DNA from: Methylobacterium sp. J-090
GTDB taxonomy: Bacteria; Pseudomonadota; Alphaproteobacteria; Rhizobiales; Beijerinckiaceae
Assembly (NCBI RefSeq): GCF_022829345.1
Contig: NZ_JAKSXV010000017.1
Coordinates: 26,801 to 90,800 of the forward strand
Direction: 5' to 3'
DNA length: 64,000 nucleotides
Part shown: one piece after another, positions 20,025 through 28,768 of the stretch
Position numbering within the stretch: position 1 is the first letter of the stretch
How the letters are laid out: every line of letters begins with the position of its first letter
Program-made: the position numbers and the translations under genes
The notes under the pieces: generated by a model
Told to the model about the DNA's origin: nothing
What the model saw: only the letters and a program-made list of their open reading frames with translations
Databases searched by the model: none

Positions 20025-20279
20025 ATGGGCAGGGCGATCGTCTTCACCCGCCCGGCGGCCCGGGCGCTGAGCCGGATGCCGGCGACGACGGAGGCCCTGA
20101 TCCGCGCCAAGCTGCGCCAGCTCGCCGACGAGCCGGACGCCCTGGCCAACAACGTCAGGGCCCTGAAAGGACAGGACGGCTGCCGCCTGCGCGTCGGCGA
20201 TTGGCGAGTGATCTTCACGAGCGAGCCCGATCGGGTCATTGTGCATGATGTCGGACCGCGCGGGTCGATCTACGGATAG
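20025..20279 (+). CDS. RelE/ParE-superfamily toxin of a toxin-antitoxin pair
   Basis: The 84-residue product MGRAIVFTRPAARALSRMPA has the RelE fold pattern: an early beta strand, basic helices (LIRAKLRQLADEPDAL), then the strand series VRALKGQDGCRLRVGDWRVIF and VIVHDVGPRGSIYG. Family members cut mRNA at the ribosome. The Arg of CRLRVGDWRVIF and the terminal Gly-rich strand are as in RelE toxins. ATG at 20025 is chosen; a TTG nine codons earlier is in frame. It is divergent from murB and ten bases ahead of its antitoxin. Confidence 0.88.
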   Translation: MGRAIVFTRPAARALSRMPATTEALIRAKLRQLADEPDALANNVRALKGQDGCRLRVGDWRVIFTSEPDRVIVHDVGPRGSIYG

Positions 20280-20289
20280 AGTGGGCCTC

Positions 20290-20679
20290 ATGACCGTCGT
20301 GCGTACCAGGACCCCGTCCGGCGAGGCCATCGTGATCGTGCCGGAGGCGGAGTTCGAGCGGCTCACCGCGCTGGCCGAGGACGCCCTCGACGGAAAGGCC
20401 CTGTCGGCCTCGAAAGCCCGGATCGACGGGGGAACCGAGGATCTGTTGAGCGAAGCCGATCTCGATGCCCTGCGGGCGGCACCCACGCCCCTCGCGTTCT
20501 GGCGGGCGCGCCGGGGGGTCGAAACGGCCGCGCTCGCCGAACGGGCCGGTCTCGCGGAATCCGATCTTGTCGCAATGGAGGGGGGCGCGGCCGTGAGCGA
20601 CATCACGCGTTATCGAGCCCTCGCCGAGGCACTCGGCGTCGACATGGACGATCTCGTGCCGGACGCCGAAGCCGCGTGA
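20290..20679 (+). CDS. XRE-type helix-turn-helix antitoxin
   Basis: The 129-residue partner of the preceding toxin. Its N-terminal half (MTVVRTRTPSGEAIVIVPEA) is the likely toxin-binding and dimerising part. The C-terminal half is a helix-turn-helix: PLAFWRARRGVETAALAERA, then AESDLVAMEGG and RYRALAEALGVDMDDLVP. The order toxin then antitoxin is the HigBA-like arrangement. It probably represses its own promoter in the murB-toxin gap. It is convergent with murC, seven bases away. Confidence 0.88.
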   Translation: MTVVRTRTPSGEAIVIVPEAEFERLTALAEDALDGKALSASKARIDGGTEDLLSEADLDALRAAPTPLAFWRARRGVETAALAERAGLAESDLVAMEGGAAVSDITRYRALAEALGVDMDDLVPDAEAA

Positions 20680-20686
20680 CGCGATC

Positions 20687-22102
20687 TCACCCCGTCACAC
20701 CTCCGAGCGCCGCGAGTTCGCCCGGCAGGGCGTAGGCCCACTGGGTGATGTTGCCGGCGCCGAGGCACACCACGTAGTCGCCGGCCTTGGCGCGGCCCGC
20801 GACGAGGCCGGCGAGATCCTCCGAGCGGTCGAGGGCGAGGGCGTCGCGGTGGCCGCGGGATTTGAGGCCCGCGACGAGGCCGTCGCGGTCCATGCCCTCG
20901 ATGGGCGCCTCGCCGGCCGCGTAGACCGGGGCGACGATGACCGTGTCGGCGTCGTTGAAGCAGGTGCAGAAATCGTCGAACAGCGACGCGAGCCGGGTGT
21001 AGCGGTGCGGCTGGACGATGGCGACGACGTTGCCGTCCGTGGAGGCACGGGCGGCCTTCAGCACCGCCTTGATCTCCACGGGGTGGTGTCCGTAATCGTC
21101 GAAGATCAGGGCGCCGTTCCACTCGCCGGTCTTGGTGAAGCGGCGCTTGACCCCGCCGAAGCCGGCCAGCGCCTTGCGGATCGCCTCGGGCTCGACGCCG
21201 AGCTCGTGGGCCACCGCCAGGGCGGCGGTGGCGTTCAGGGCGTTGTGCTTGCCCGGCATCGGCAGGATCAGGTCTTCCATCTCGAGGCGGAAGCCCGGGC
21301 GCCGGTCGCGGATCATCACCCGGAACCGGCTCTGGCCGCCGCGCAGGTCGATGTCGATGAGGCGGACGTCGGCCTGCGGGTTCTCGCCGTAGGTGATGAT
21401 GCGGCGGTCCTCGATGTGGCCGACCAGATCCTGCACCACCGGGTGGTCGATGCACATCACGGCGAACCCGTAGAACGGGATGTTGTCGATGAAGCGCCGG
21501 AACGCGTCCTTGACCGCGTCGAACGAGCCGAAATGGTCGAGGTGCTCGGGGTCGATGTTGGTGACGATGGCGACATCCGCCGGCAATTTCAGGAAGGTGC
21601 CGTCGGATTCGTCGGCCTCCACCACCATCCACTCGCCCTCGCCCATGCGGGCGTTGGTGCCGTAGGCGTTGATGATGCCGCCGTTGATGACCGTCGGGTC
21701 CATGTTGCCGGCATCGAGCAGGGTGGCGACGAGGGAGGTCGTCGTGGTCTTGCCGTGGGTGCCCGCGATGGCGACGCAGGACTTGAAGCGCATGAGCTCG
21801 GCCAGCATCTCGGCCCGGCGCACCACGGGCAGGCGGCGCTCGCGGGCGGCGATGAGCTCGGGGTTGTCGCGCTGGATCGCCGTCGAGACCACGACGAGGG
21901 CGGCGTCCTCCACGTTCGCGGCGGAGTGGCCGACGAAGGTGCGGATGCCCTTCTCGGAGAGGCGCCGCACGTTGGCGTTGTCGGAGGCGTCCGAGCCCTG
22001 GACGGTGTAGCCGAGGTTCATCATCACCTCGGCGATGCCGGACATGCCGATGCCGCCGATGCCGATGAAGTGGATGGGTCCGAGCTTGTCGGGCAGCTTC
22101 AT
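20687..22102 (-). CDS. murC: UDP-N-acetylmuramate--L-alanine ligase
   Basis: MurC adds the first amino acid to UDP-MurNAc. The Rossmann start is [20 protein letters not shown], the ATP loop [16 protein letters not shown] (about residues 115-130), followed by [20 protein letters not shown] and the C-terminal domain with [14 protein letters not shown]. It is the standard 471 residues. It lies 50 bases after murG. Confidence 0.98.
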   Translation of the reverse strand: MKLPDKLGPIHFIGIGGIGMSGIAEVMMNLGYTVQGSDASDNANVRRLSEKGIRTFVGHSAANVEDAALVVVSTAIQRDNPELIAARERRLPVVRRAEMLAELMRFKSCVAIAGTHGKTTTTSLVATLLDAGNMDPTVINGGIINAYGTNARMGEGEWMVVEADESDGTFLKLPADVAIVTNIDPEHLDHFGSFDAVKDAFRRFIDNIPFYGFAVMCIDHPVVQDLVGHIEDRRIITYGENPQADVRLIDIDLRGGQSRFRVMIRDRRPGFRLEMEDLILPMPGKHNALNATAALAVAHELGVEPEAIRKALAGFGGVKRRFTKTGEWNGALIFDDYGHHPVEIKAVLKAARASTDGNVVAIVQPHRYTRLASLFDDFCTCFNDADTVIVAPVYAAGEAPIEGMDRDGLVAGLKSRGHRDALALDRSEDLAGLVAGRAKAGDYVVCLGAGNITQWAYALPGELAALGGVTG

Positions 22103-22152
22103 GGGATGAACCAGTCCAGGGTGGGCGCGCCGGAGCGCCCGTTGGGTAAGAA

Positions 22153-23262
22153 TCAGGTGCGGGCGGCCGTGGCGACGACGATGTCGGCGAGGCGTTCGGC
22201 GGCGTCGTGGATGCCCGCGCTTTTGGCCGCTGCCGCCGCCGCGGTCAATTTTTCAGGGTTGGTGAAGCGGTCCACGAGTTCGGCCGCGAGGCGGTCGGGC
22301 GTGAACGCGCTCTGGGGAATCGCCAGGGCCGCGCCGATGGAGGCGAGGGTCGCGGCGTTGGCGGCCTGGTCCTGATCGATGGCGCCGGGGAGCGGCACGA
22401 GGATCGACGGCCGGCCGATGGCGGCGAGTTCCGAGACCGTGGAGGCGCCGGAACGCCCGATGACGAGGTGGGCGGCGGCCATGCGGGCCGGCAGGTCCTT
22501 GAAGAACGGCGCCGCCTCGACCCCGCCGAGGCGGAGGCCGAGATAGAGGTTCTGCACGGCCGTGAGGTCTTCCGAGCGCACCTGCTGGACGAGGTGGAGG
22601 CGCGCGCGCAAATCCGCCGGCAGGGCTTCGATGGCTTTCGGCACCACCTCGCCCATCACCCGCGCGCCCTGGCTGCCGCCGAAGACGAGGAGGTGGAGGG
22701 GGGCGTCCGGAGCGACGGAGGGATACGGTGTGGCGGCGGCCGCGATCACCGCCGGGCGCAGGGGATTGCCCGTGTGGGTACGCGGCGCGAGCGCCTTCAC
22801 GGGCACGCCGCGCACCTCCTTGAACCCGGTGGCGATGGCCCGCGCGCCGCGCGCCAGGAACGCGTTGGCCCGGCCCATGACGGCGTTCTGCTCGTGCAGG
22901 ACCGTGGGCACCCGCAGGATCTGCCCGGCGAGCATGGGCGGCACGGTGGGATAGCCGCCGAAGCCCACGATGGCGGCGGGGTCGAGGCGCCTGATCTGCC
23001 GGGCGGCGACGCCGAAGCCGCGCCCGAGGGTGAGGAGCGCGAGGCCGCGCTTCACCGGCGAGCGGCCCGAGGGGGTCGCCGACGCGATGGTGACGATCTC
23101 GGAGGCCGGAAACCCCGTGGCGATGGAATCCACCCGCGCGTCGGTGGCGAGCACCACCCGCAGCCCGCGCGCGCGCAGAACGTGGGCGAGGCTCTCGGCC
23201 GGGAACAGGTGCCCGCCCGTGCCGCCGGCACAGAGCAGGATCGTGGCAGTGGCGACGGTCAA
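22153..23262 (-). CDS. murG: Lipid II synthase MurG (GlcNAc transferase)
   Basis: MurG transfers GlcNAc to lipid I at the inner face of the membrane. The glycine-rich N-terminal loop is [20 protein letters not shown], followed by [16 protein letters not shown], the second loop [20 protein letters not shown] and the donor motif [20 protein letters not shown]. No ATG is available; a TTG at 23262 overlaps the ftsW stop codon (TTGA), giving 369 residues and translational coupling. The frame upstream of that is a shadow of ftsW. Confidence 0.95.
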   Translation of the reverse strand: MTVATATILLCAGGTGGHLFPAESLAHVLRARGLRVVLATDARVDSIATGFPASEIVTIASATPSGRSPVKRGLALLTLGRGFGVAARQIRRLDPAAIVGFGGYPTVPPMLAGQILRVPTVLHEQNAVMGRANAFLARGARAIATGFKEVRGVPVKALAPRTHTGNPLRPAVIAAAATPYPSVAPDAPLHLLVFGGSQGARVMGEVVPKAIEALPADLRARLHLVQQVRSEDLTAVQNLYLGLRLGGVEAAPFFKDLPARMAAAHLVIGRSGASTVSELAAIGRPSILVPLPGAIDQDQAANAATLASIGAALAIPQSAFTPDRLAAELVDRFTNPEKLTAAAAAAKSAGIHDAAERLADIVVATAART

Positions 23263-24425
23263 CGCATCACTCCGGCGACGGTCGCCGGGGCGGTGCCCGG
23301 CGGCTTCTGGCTCAGGGTCGTGGTGCGCGGGCGCTTGCGGGTCAAGGCGACGAGGAAGCCCATGCCGAGGGCCAGCGACAGCATCGACGAGCCGCCGTAG
23401 GACACGAACGGCAGGGTCATGCCCTTGGCGGGCATGAGCTGGACGTTCACCGCCATGTTGATGCAGGCCTGGAGCCCGAACAGGGTGACCAGACCCGTGA
23501 TGGCGAGGCGCGAAAAGGTGTCGTCCGTGCGCCGCGCGAGCTTGAGGCCGCGCATGACGAGGTAGGCGAACAGCGACACGAGGCCGAGGCAGACGAGGAC
23601 GCCGAACTCCTCGCCGATGACGGAGAACAGGAAGTCGGTGTGGGCGTCGGGCAGGTGGCGCTTGGCCAGGCCCTCGCCCGGACCGACGCCGAGCCAGCCG
23701 CCGGCATTGAACGATTCGTGGGCCCAGAAGCCCTGGAAGTTGTCGCCGGACTCGGTGTTCATGAACCGGTCGATGCGCTCGCGCACGTGGTACAGGAAGC
23801 GGTAGGCGACGCCGACGCCGAGCAGTCCGGCGATCCCGAGGCCCGCGACCCAGAACCAGTGCAGGCCGGCCACGAAGAACAGCGCGCACCACACGATGGT
23901 GATGAGCATGGTCTGGCCGAAATCCGGCTGGAGCACGAGGGGCACGATGGTGACGGGCAGGAGCAGGATCGCCAGGAGGCCGCCCGGCATGTCCCGGCGC
24001 TGGGCGCCCTCCGAGAAGGCCCAGGCGGCCACCACCACGAAGGCGGGCTTGACGAATTCCGAGGGCTGCAGGCCGAAGGGGCCGAACTGGATCCAGCGAT
24101 GCGCGCCCTTGATCTCCGGCCCGAACTTTCCGGCCAGCACACACAGGACGACGCCCATGAGCCATGTGCCCAGGGCCACGCGCCGGATGTGGCGCAGGGA
24201 CAGGAACGACACGCCGACGATGATGAGGAGGGTGGGCGCGAGGTAGAGCGCCTGCCGGTTGAGGAAGTGGAAGGTCGGCAGGCCGATCTTCTCGGCGACC
24301 GGCGGCCCGCCGCCCATGAGGAAGACGAGGCCCGCCACCATGAGGGCGCCGAGGCCCGCCAGCAGGCCGCGATCGACGGTCCACCACCAATCGGTGAGAG
24401 GCGTGCGTTCCGCGCGGGACATCAT
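23259..24425 (-). CDS. ftsW: Septal peptidoglycan polymerase FtsW (SEDS family)
   Basis: FtsW polymerises lipid II at the septum with FtsI. The 388-residue protein has about ten membrane helices, starting after DWWWTVDRGLLAGLGALMVA. SEDS motifs include IQFGPFGLQPSEFVKPAFVV, LQPDFGQTML, the loop NAGGWLGVGPGEGLAKRHLP, DAHTDFLFSVIGEEFG and the C-terminal PFVSYGGSSMLSLALGMGFL. Start is the first of two adjacent ATGs. murD and mraY, its usual upstream neighbours, are absent. Confidence 0.97.
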   Translation of the reverse strand: MMSRAERTPLTDWWWTVDRGLLAGLGALMVAGLVFLMGGGPPVAEKIGLPTFHFLNRQALYLAPTLLIIVGVSFLSLRHIRRVALGTWLMGVVLCVLAGKFGPEIKGAHRWIQFGPFGLQPSEFVKPAFVVVAAWAFSEGAQRRDMPGGLLAILLLPVTIVPLVLQPDFGQTMLITIVWCALFFVAGLHWFWVAGLGIAGLLGVGVAYRFLYHVRERIDRFMNTESGDNFQGFWAHESFNAGGWLGVGPGEGLAKRHLPDAHTDFLFSVIGEEFGVLVCLGLVSLFAYLVMRGLKLARRTDDTFSRLAITGLVTLFGLQACINMAVNVQLMPAKGMTLPFVSYGGSSMLSLALGMGFLVALTRKRPRTTTLSQKPPGTAPATVAGVMR

Positions 24426-24556
24426 GGGGTGCGCTCTCCGTGGAGCCGGGGCGCTCGCCGGAGCAGCCGCAGGCCGCCGGCAGCCTAGGAGCCGGCACGG
24501 CGCGATCCTGTGCCGGAATGGTAAACCAATCCTTTGCGCGACCGCGGATCGGACGC

Positions 24557-25156
24557 TCAGTCTCCATCCTCGGGATGGCGCATCATCCGGGTCGCGACCC
24601 AGCCCACCGCGATGGCGACGCTGACGCCCCAGCCGACCTCCAGGAGGCGCGAGCCGAACATGTGCTGGGCCGTGCCGGTATGGGGCACCAGCAGGATGAT
24701 GGTGGCGGTGATGCCGGCGAGCCGCCCGGCGCTCGCCACGTTGAGGAGCCAGCACGCGGTGAGCGACAGGATGACGGCGACCGCGTAGGCGACGAGGTCC
24801 TGGCCGACGGTGCTGAGGACGGCCAGGCCGATGAGGCCGCCGGTGGCGGCGCCGAGGAACTGGTCGCGGGCCATGGTGCGGGTGGCACGGAACTCCGTCT
24901 GCACCACGGCGATGGCCGTGATGGCGCTCCAGAACCCCTCGCGCAGGTTGAGGGCCTGGGTCGGCACGTAGGCGATGAGGGCGGCCGACGCCGACATCAG
25001 TCCGTGCGCCGCTCCGCCGACGAGGCGCCGGCGCAGGGGCAGGCGCTTGCGCAGGCGGGCGAGCTGCTGGCGCAGCCAGCCGATGCGCACCTCCTCCCGG
25101 GTCGCCTCGCCCGGCAGGACCGGGGGTTCGCGCAGCTCCTGTTCCATGGGGGTCAC
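24557..25156 (-). CDS. FUSC-family (aromatic acid exporter-like) membrane protein, short form
   Basis: The 199-residue product has a basic cytoplasmic N-terminus and about six membrane helices (for example AHGLMSASAALIAYVPTQAL, FLGAATGGLIGLAVLSTVGQ, LVAYAVAVILSLTACWLLNV). The core AITAIAVVQTEFRATRTMARDQFLGAA is cut here to the motif VVQTEFRATRTMARDQFLGA, typical of the FUSC membrane domain. Full FUSC exporters carry two such domains and are over 600 residues, so this is a half unit that may dimerise. Start is GTG 25156 or ATG 25147. It follows uvsE by ten bases. Confidence 0.75.
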   Translation of the reverse strand: MTPMEQELREPPVLPGEATREEVRIGWLRQQLARLRKRLPLRRRLVGGAAHGLMSASAALIAYVPTQALNLREGFWSAITAIAVVQTEFRATRTMARDQFLGAATGGLIGLAVLSTVGQDLVAYAVAVILSLTACWLLNVASAGRLAGITATIILLVPHTGTAQHMFGSRLLEVGWGVSVAIAVGWVATRMMRHPEDGD

Positions 25157-25166
25157 ACGCGGGCGC

Positions 25167-26243
25167 TCAGGCCGCGACCCGCGTCGCGGCGGCGAGGCCG
25201 GGGGCGACCTGCGCGGCGATCTGGCCGGAGGCGACGTTCTTGCCCTTCGCCTCGATCTCGAAATCCGCCCAGGCGAGGTGGCGGCCGACGAGGGCGTTGA
25301 CGGCCCGGTTCCACATCATGTCGGAATGAGCCGCGAGGTCGCGCCGGGAATGGCCGGCGGCGGAGAGGGCGAGGAAATCCGGCGCGGCGTCGGCGTCGGT
25401 GCCCGCCAGCAGGGTTTCCCGGGAGACGCTGATATGCGCGATGGGCCGCACGCCGCGCCACGACTCGCGCACCCGTTCGATGCGTGGGTCCTCGGGCTCG
25501 ATGTAGGCGCCGCCGCTCTCGACCCAGTGGTGGTGGAGGTCGAGCACCACCGGCACCGCATCGGCGAGGTGCAGCACGGTGTCGAGGCCGAACACGTTCT
25601 CGTCGTTCTCGACGGTGATGAGATCGCGCGCGGTCCGCGAGAGCAGGGGCAGGCTCGCGCGAAAGCCCTCGACGCCGGGGTCGCGGGCGCCGACGTGGAT
25701 GTTGATGTGCGCGCCGTGCGGGTGCCAGCCCGCGCCGTAGCCGAGGAGCGCCATCACCTCGGCATGGTACTCGAACTCGGCGATACCGTTGGCCTGCGCG
25801 GCGGGATTGCGCGAGGCGATGACGCAGAACTGTCCCGGATGGAAGCTGAGGCGTACGCCTCCCGCCCGCGCCAGATCGCCGATGCGGGCGAGGCCTGGTT
25901 CGATGAGGGCGCGAAAGCCCGGCTCGGCGTAGATCTCGCTGGCGATGGGGTGGGTGTAGCCGGGCAGCACGTTGCTCGCCATGCGCAGGAGCCGCTCCAG
26001 GGGCGGGCGCGCCGCGACCCAGGCGACCTGCCGCTCCAGGGCGGCGAGGTTGTGGCGCGCCAGATCCTCCAGCTTCGCCCGGCGGGCACCGGGGGCGAGG
26101 CGCGCGAGGTTGGCCATGGTGACGTGGCTGAGGTTCATCTCCAGGGCGGCCTCGCGGGCGGCCTTCAGGGTCTTGAAGCCCTCGGGCGGGGCCTCGACGA
26201 TGAACTTGCAGCAGAAGCCGAGGCGCGGTTCGCCATCGGTCAT
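25167..26243 (-). CDS. uvsE: UV damage endonuclease UvsE/UVDE
   Basis: UVDE nicks DNA 5' of UV photoproducts and other lesions (alternative excision repair). The TIM-barrel starts RLGFCCKFIVEAP and continues with LSFHPGQFCVIASRNP, HGAHINIHVGARDPG, DLITVENDENVFGLDTVLHL cut as TVENDENVFGLDTVL, and VPVVLDLHHHWVESGGAYI, which carry the metal-binding His, Glu and Asp residues. The ATG at 26243 starts just before the conserved region; the frame is open upstream, and an ATG at 26309 would add 22 Thr/Pro-rich residues. It heads a two-gene unit with the FUSC gene. Confidence 0.9.
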   Translation of the reverse strand: MTDGEPRLGFCCKFIVEAPPEGFKTLKAAREAALEMNLSHVTMANLARLAPGARRAKLEDLARHNLAALERQVAWVAARPPLERLLRMASNVLPGYTHPIASEIYAEPGFRALIEPGLARIGDLARAGGVRLSFHPGQFCVIASRNPAAQANGIAEFEYHAEVMALLGYGAGWHPHGAHINIHVGARDPGVEGFRASLPLLSRTARDLITVENDENVFGLDTVLHLADAVPVVLDLHHHWVESGGAYIEPEDPRIERVRESWRGVRPIAHISVSRETLLAGTDADAAPDFLALSAAGHSRRDLAAHSDMMWNRAVNALVGRHLAWADFEIEAKGKNVASGQIAAQVAPGLAAATRVAA

Positions 26244-26451
26244 CGGTGCGGGACGGCCCGTCTTGGGCGTGGGTGAGTTGGGGGTCGTCGAGCTTGGCTT
26301 CGCGGTCATGGGGGGCCAACGCCGCAGGGCCGGTTTGGTCCCGCCCGGTGCGGCGCGCGGCGGCCACAGCCCCCATGAAAAATGTTGCGCCCACGGCTCC
26401 CCGCGCGGACGGGCCATTGACGGACCGCCGACGGGCGCCTTTACCGGACCC

Positions 26452-26820
26452 ATGCACGGACGCCGGCCCAGGGGAGCGAGCCACCGCGCGATCATCGCCG
26501 TGATCGCGCTCTACGCCCTGTGCCTCCAGGCCATCCTCGGCAGCGCCGCGTCCCTGCCGGCCCTGGGCCAGACCCCCGGCCTGTGCCTGCACGCGGCCGC
26601 CGAGGCCGGGCCGGACGCGCCCGCTCCGGTCCACGTGCATCTCGCCTGCTGCACGGCGGCCCAGGCGGTCTCCCCTCTCGCTCTGCCGCCCCTCGTGCCC
26701 ACCGGCATCGCCTGGCCCGACCGGCGCATCGCCCCCACGGCGTGGCGCCCGCACGCGGTCGCGCAGCCGCGGGCCCCGCCCGAACGGCACGCACAGCCCC
26801 GGGCACCGCCCGTCGCCTGA
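26452..26820 (+). CDS. Small secreted DUF2946-like protein (122 aa)
   Basis: A signal-like helix (IIAVIALYALCLQAILG) is followed by a short region with LCLHAAAEAG and VHLACCTAAQA, then a Pro/Arg-rich tail. The Cys/His pattern resembles DUF2946 proteins, found beside copper or iron uptake genes; a periplasmic metal-binding role is inferred from context. It is the first of four plus-strand genes up to the TonB receptor. The start is the ATG at 26452; the ribosome site is weak. Confidence 0.6.
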   Translation: MHGRRPRGASHRAIIAVIALYALCLQAILGSAASLPALGQTPGLCLHAAAEAGPDAPAPVHVHLACCTAAQAVSPLALPPLVPTGIAWPDRRIAPTAWRPHAVAQPRAPPERHAQPRAPPVA

Positions 26821-26962
26821 GGGCGCCCCTCGTCCGCCGCCCTGCCGGCGGTGCGGCCGGCGCCCCGATCCCCGAACGCCCGTCCGCCAGACCGGACGGG
26901 TTCGACGGATCGGCCGTGCCTCGAGGCGCGGCCCCGAGCGCTCGTGCCCCGCAAGGACGACC

Positions 26963-28339
26963 ATGCCCCCCTCCCTCACCGGCGAGATCCTCGCCGCGCC
27001 CGCCCGCCTCTCCCGCGAGGCGGTCTACCGCGCCGTGTGGCGCTGGCACTTCTATGCCGGGCTGGTCTGCCTGCCGTTCCTGATCCTGCTCTCGACCACG
27101 GGGGCGCTCTACCTGTTCAAGGACGAGATCAACGCCGCCCTGTTCACCCGGCGCTTCGTCGTGCCCGCCTCGGCCGAGGCGCCCCTGGGGCCGGACCGCC
27201 TCGTCTACGTGGCGAGCCAGGCGGTGCCGGATGCCACCCCCCTCACCTACCTCGACCCGGCCGGCCCGACGGCCCCGGCCGTGGTCACCCTGGCGAAGGA
27301 CGGGGTGAAGACCCTCGTCACCCTCGATCCGCGCACCGGCGATATCCTCGGGCGGGTCGCGGCGGACGGCGAGGTCATGGCGGTGATCCGGCGCCTGCAC
27401 AGCCTGAGCTATTTCGGACGGATCGCGAACGGGATCGTCGAAGTGGTGGCAGGCTTCCTCATCGTGCTCGTCATCACCGGCACCTACCTGTGGTGGCCGC
27501 GTGGACAATCCGGCGGGCAGCCCGGTGGGGTCGTCAGCGTCCGGGGCACGCCCCGCCGGCGGGTGTGGTGGCGCGATCTCCACGCCGTGACGGGCTTTGT
27601 GGCCGGGGGCGGCCTGCTGTTCCTTGCGCTCACGGGCCTGCCCTGGTCCATCGTGTGGGGTCAGCAGCTGCGGGCGCTCTCCAACGCAGCCGGCCTCGGC
27701 CAGCCGAGCGCCCTGTGGGCGCGGGTGCCGGTCTCGACGGTCCCCATGGGCGCGGCGCTCACCACCGCCGGCTGGGCGCTCGAAGAGGCGCCCGTGCCCC
27801 TGTCGCGGGCCGCCCCCACCGCACCCATCGGCCTCGACCGGGCGGCGGCGATCCTTGGCGAGCGCGGCATGCCGGCGGGCTATGAACTCGCCCTGCCCGT
27901 GGGCGAGACCGGCGTCTACGCGGCGGCCGCCTATCCGCGCGACGTCACCCGCCAGCGCATGATCTCGCTGGACCAGTATACCGGACAGGCGCTCGTCGAC
28001 GTGCGGTTCTCCGAGATCGGCATCGTCGGCCGGGCGATCCAGTGGGGCATCGGCCTGCACAAGGGCGAGGTCTTCGGCCGGCTCAACCAGTTCCTGATGC
28101 TCGCCATCTGCCTCGCCGGCCTCCTGCTCAGCGTCACCGCCGGGGTGATGTGGTGGAAGCGCCGGCCCTCGGGGAGTCTGGGCATTCCGCCCTGGCCACG
28201 CGCACCCGGGATCGTCGCCGGCGTGACACTTCTGGTCGTCGGCCTCGGCGTCCTGTTCCCCCTCACGGGGGCGGCGATCCTCGGCATGATCCTCCTCGAT
28301 GGCGCCGGCCGGGCCCTGGCCGGGCGGATCGCGGCCTGA
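26963..28339 (+). CDS. PepSY-associated membrane protein (iron/siderophore uptake type)
   Basis: The 458-residue protein has an N-terminal helix at WRWHFYAGLVCLPFLILLST (the typical WHFYAGL motif of PepSY_TM proteins), periplasmic PepSY segments (for example ARVNRRTGDILGRVA-like: DPRTGDILGRVAADGEVM), further helices around residues 155-175, 205-225 and 360-385, and a C-terminal helix pair. Such proteins sit beside TonB-dependent receptors and are thought to reduce or release the metal-siderophore at the inner membrane. AAGGACG precedes the ATG. DUF2946-like genes flank it on both sides. Confidence 0.85.
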   Translation: MPPSLTGEILAAPARLSREAVYRAVWRWHFYAGLVCLPFLILLSTTGALYLFKDEINAALFTRRFVVPASAEAPLGPDRLVYVASQAVPDATPLTYLDPAGPTAPAVVTLAKDGVKTLVTLDPRTGDILGRVAADGEVMAVIRRLHSLSYFGRIANGIVEVVAGFLIVLVITGTYLWWPRGQSGGQPGGVVSVRGTPRRRVWWRDLHAVTGFVAGGGLLFLALTGLPWSIVWGQQLRALSNAAGLGQPSALWARVPVSTVPMGAALTTAGWALEEAPVPLSRAAPTAPIGLDRAAAILGERGMPAGYELALPVGETGVYAAAAYPRDVTRQRMISLDQYTGQALVDVRFSEIGIVGRAIQWGIGLHKGEVFGRLNQFLMLAICLAGLLLSVTAGVMWWKRRPSGSLGIPPWPRAPGIVAGVTLLVVGLGVLFPLTGAAILGMILLDGAGRALAGRIAA

Positions 28340-28366
28340 GCGCACCCCGCACCGGGCGCGTCGCCC

Positions 28367-28726
28367 GTGTCCTCCCCCCCGATCCGGGCCCGCCTCGGGA
28401 TCGTCCTGGTGATCCTGGCCCTGTGGCTCCAGGCCCTGGCGCCGGGCGCGGCCCTGCGCCTGACCGCGCCCGACCCCCTGGCCCACGCGGTCATCTGCGG
28501 CCATGGCGCGCAAGCCGCCGTCGCGTCGGAGGACGGAATGCCGGGCCCGTGCGCGTCCTGCCCGTTCTGCACCGGCATCGCGACCGCCCCCCTGGTCCCG
28601 GCCGGTCCGCAGGTGGCGCGCGCCGCCCGCTGGCGCGCCGTGGCCTGGGCGCCCCCGCCGCCGCCGCCCCCGCACCGCCGCGCCCGTCCCACCGGCCAGC
28701 CCCGCGCGCCGCCCAATCCGTCCTGA
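28367..28726 (+). CDS. Second DUF2946-like secreted protein (119 aa)
   Basis: A hydrophobic N-terminus (LGIVLVILALWLQALAPG) precedes ICGHGAQA and a CASCPFCTGIATAP motif, the Cys-x2-Cys-x2-Cys arrangement usual in DUF2946. A Pro-rich tail follows. It begins at a GTG 27 bases after the PepSY gene and ends 42 bases before the TonB receptor gene, so it belongs to the same unit. Metal handling is inferred. Confidence 0.65.
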   Translation: MSSPPIRARLGIVLVILALWLQALAPGAALRLTAPDPLAHAVICGHGAQAAVASEDGMPGPCASCPFCTGIATAPLVPAGPQVARAARWRAVAWAPPPPPPPHRRARPTGQPRAPPNPS

Positions 28727-28768
28727 TCCCGTCGCCCCTCCCCCTTCGACCGATCGGACGCGTTTCCC

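Noticed and set aside
24440..25300. Long plus-strand frame across the FUSC gene
   Set aside because: Arg/Gly/Asp-rich shadow typical of GC-rich antisense frames; the minus-strand frame has clear membrane helices.
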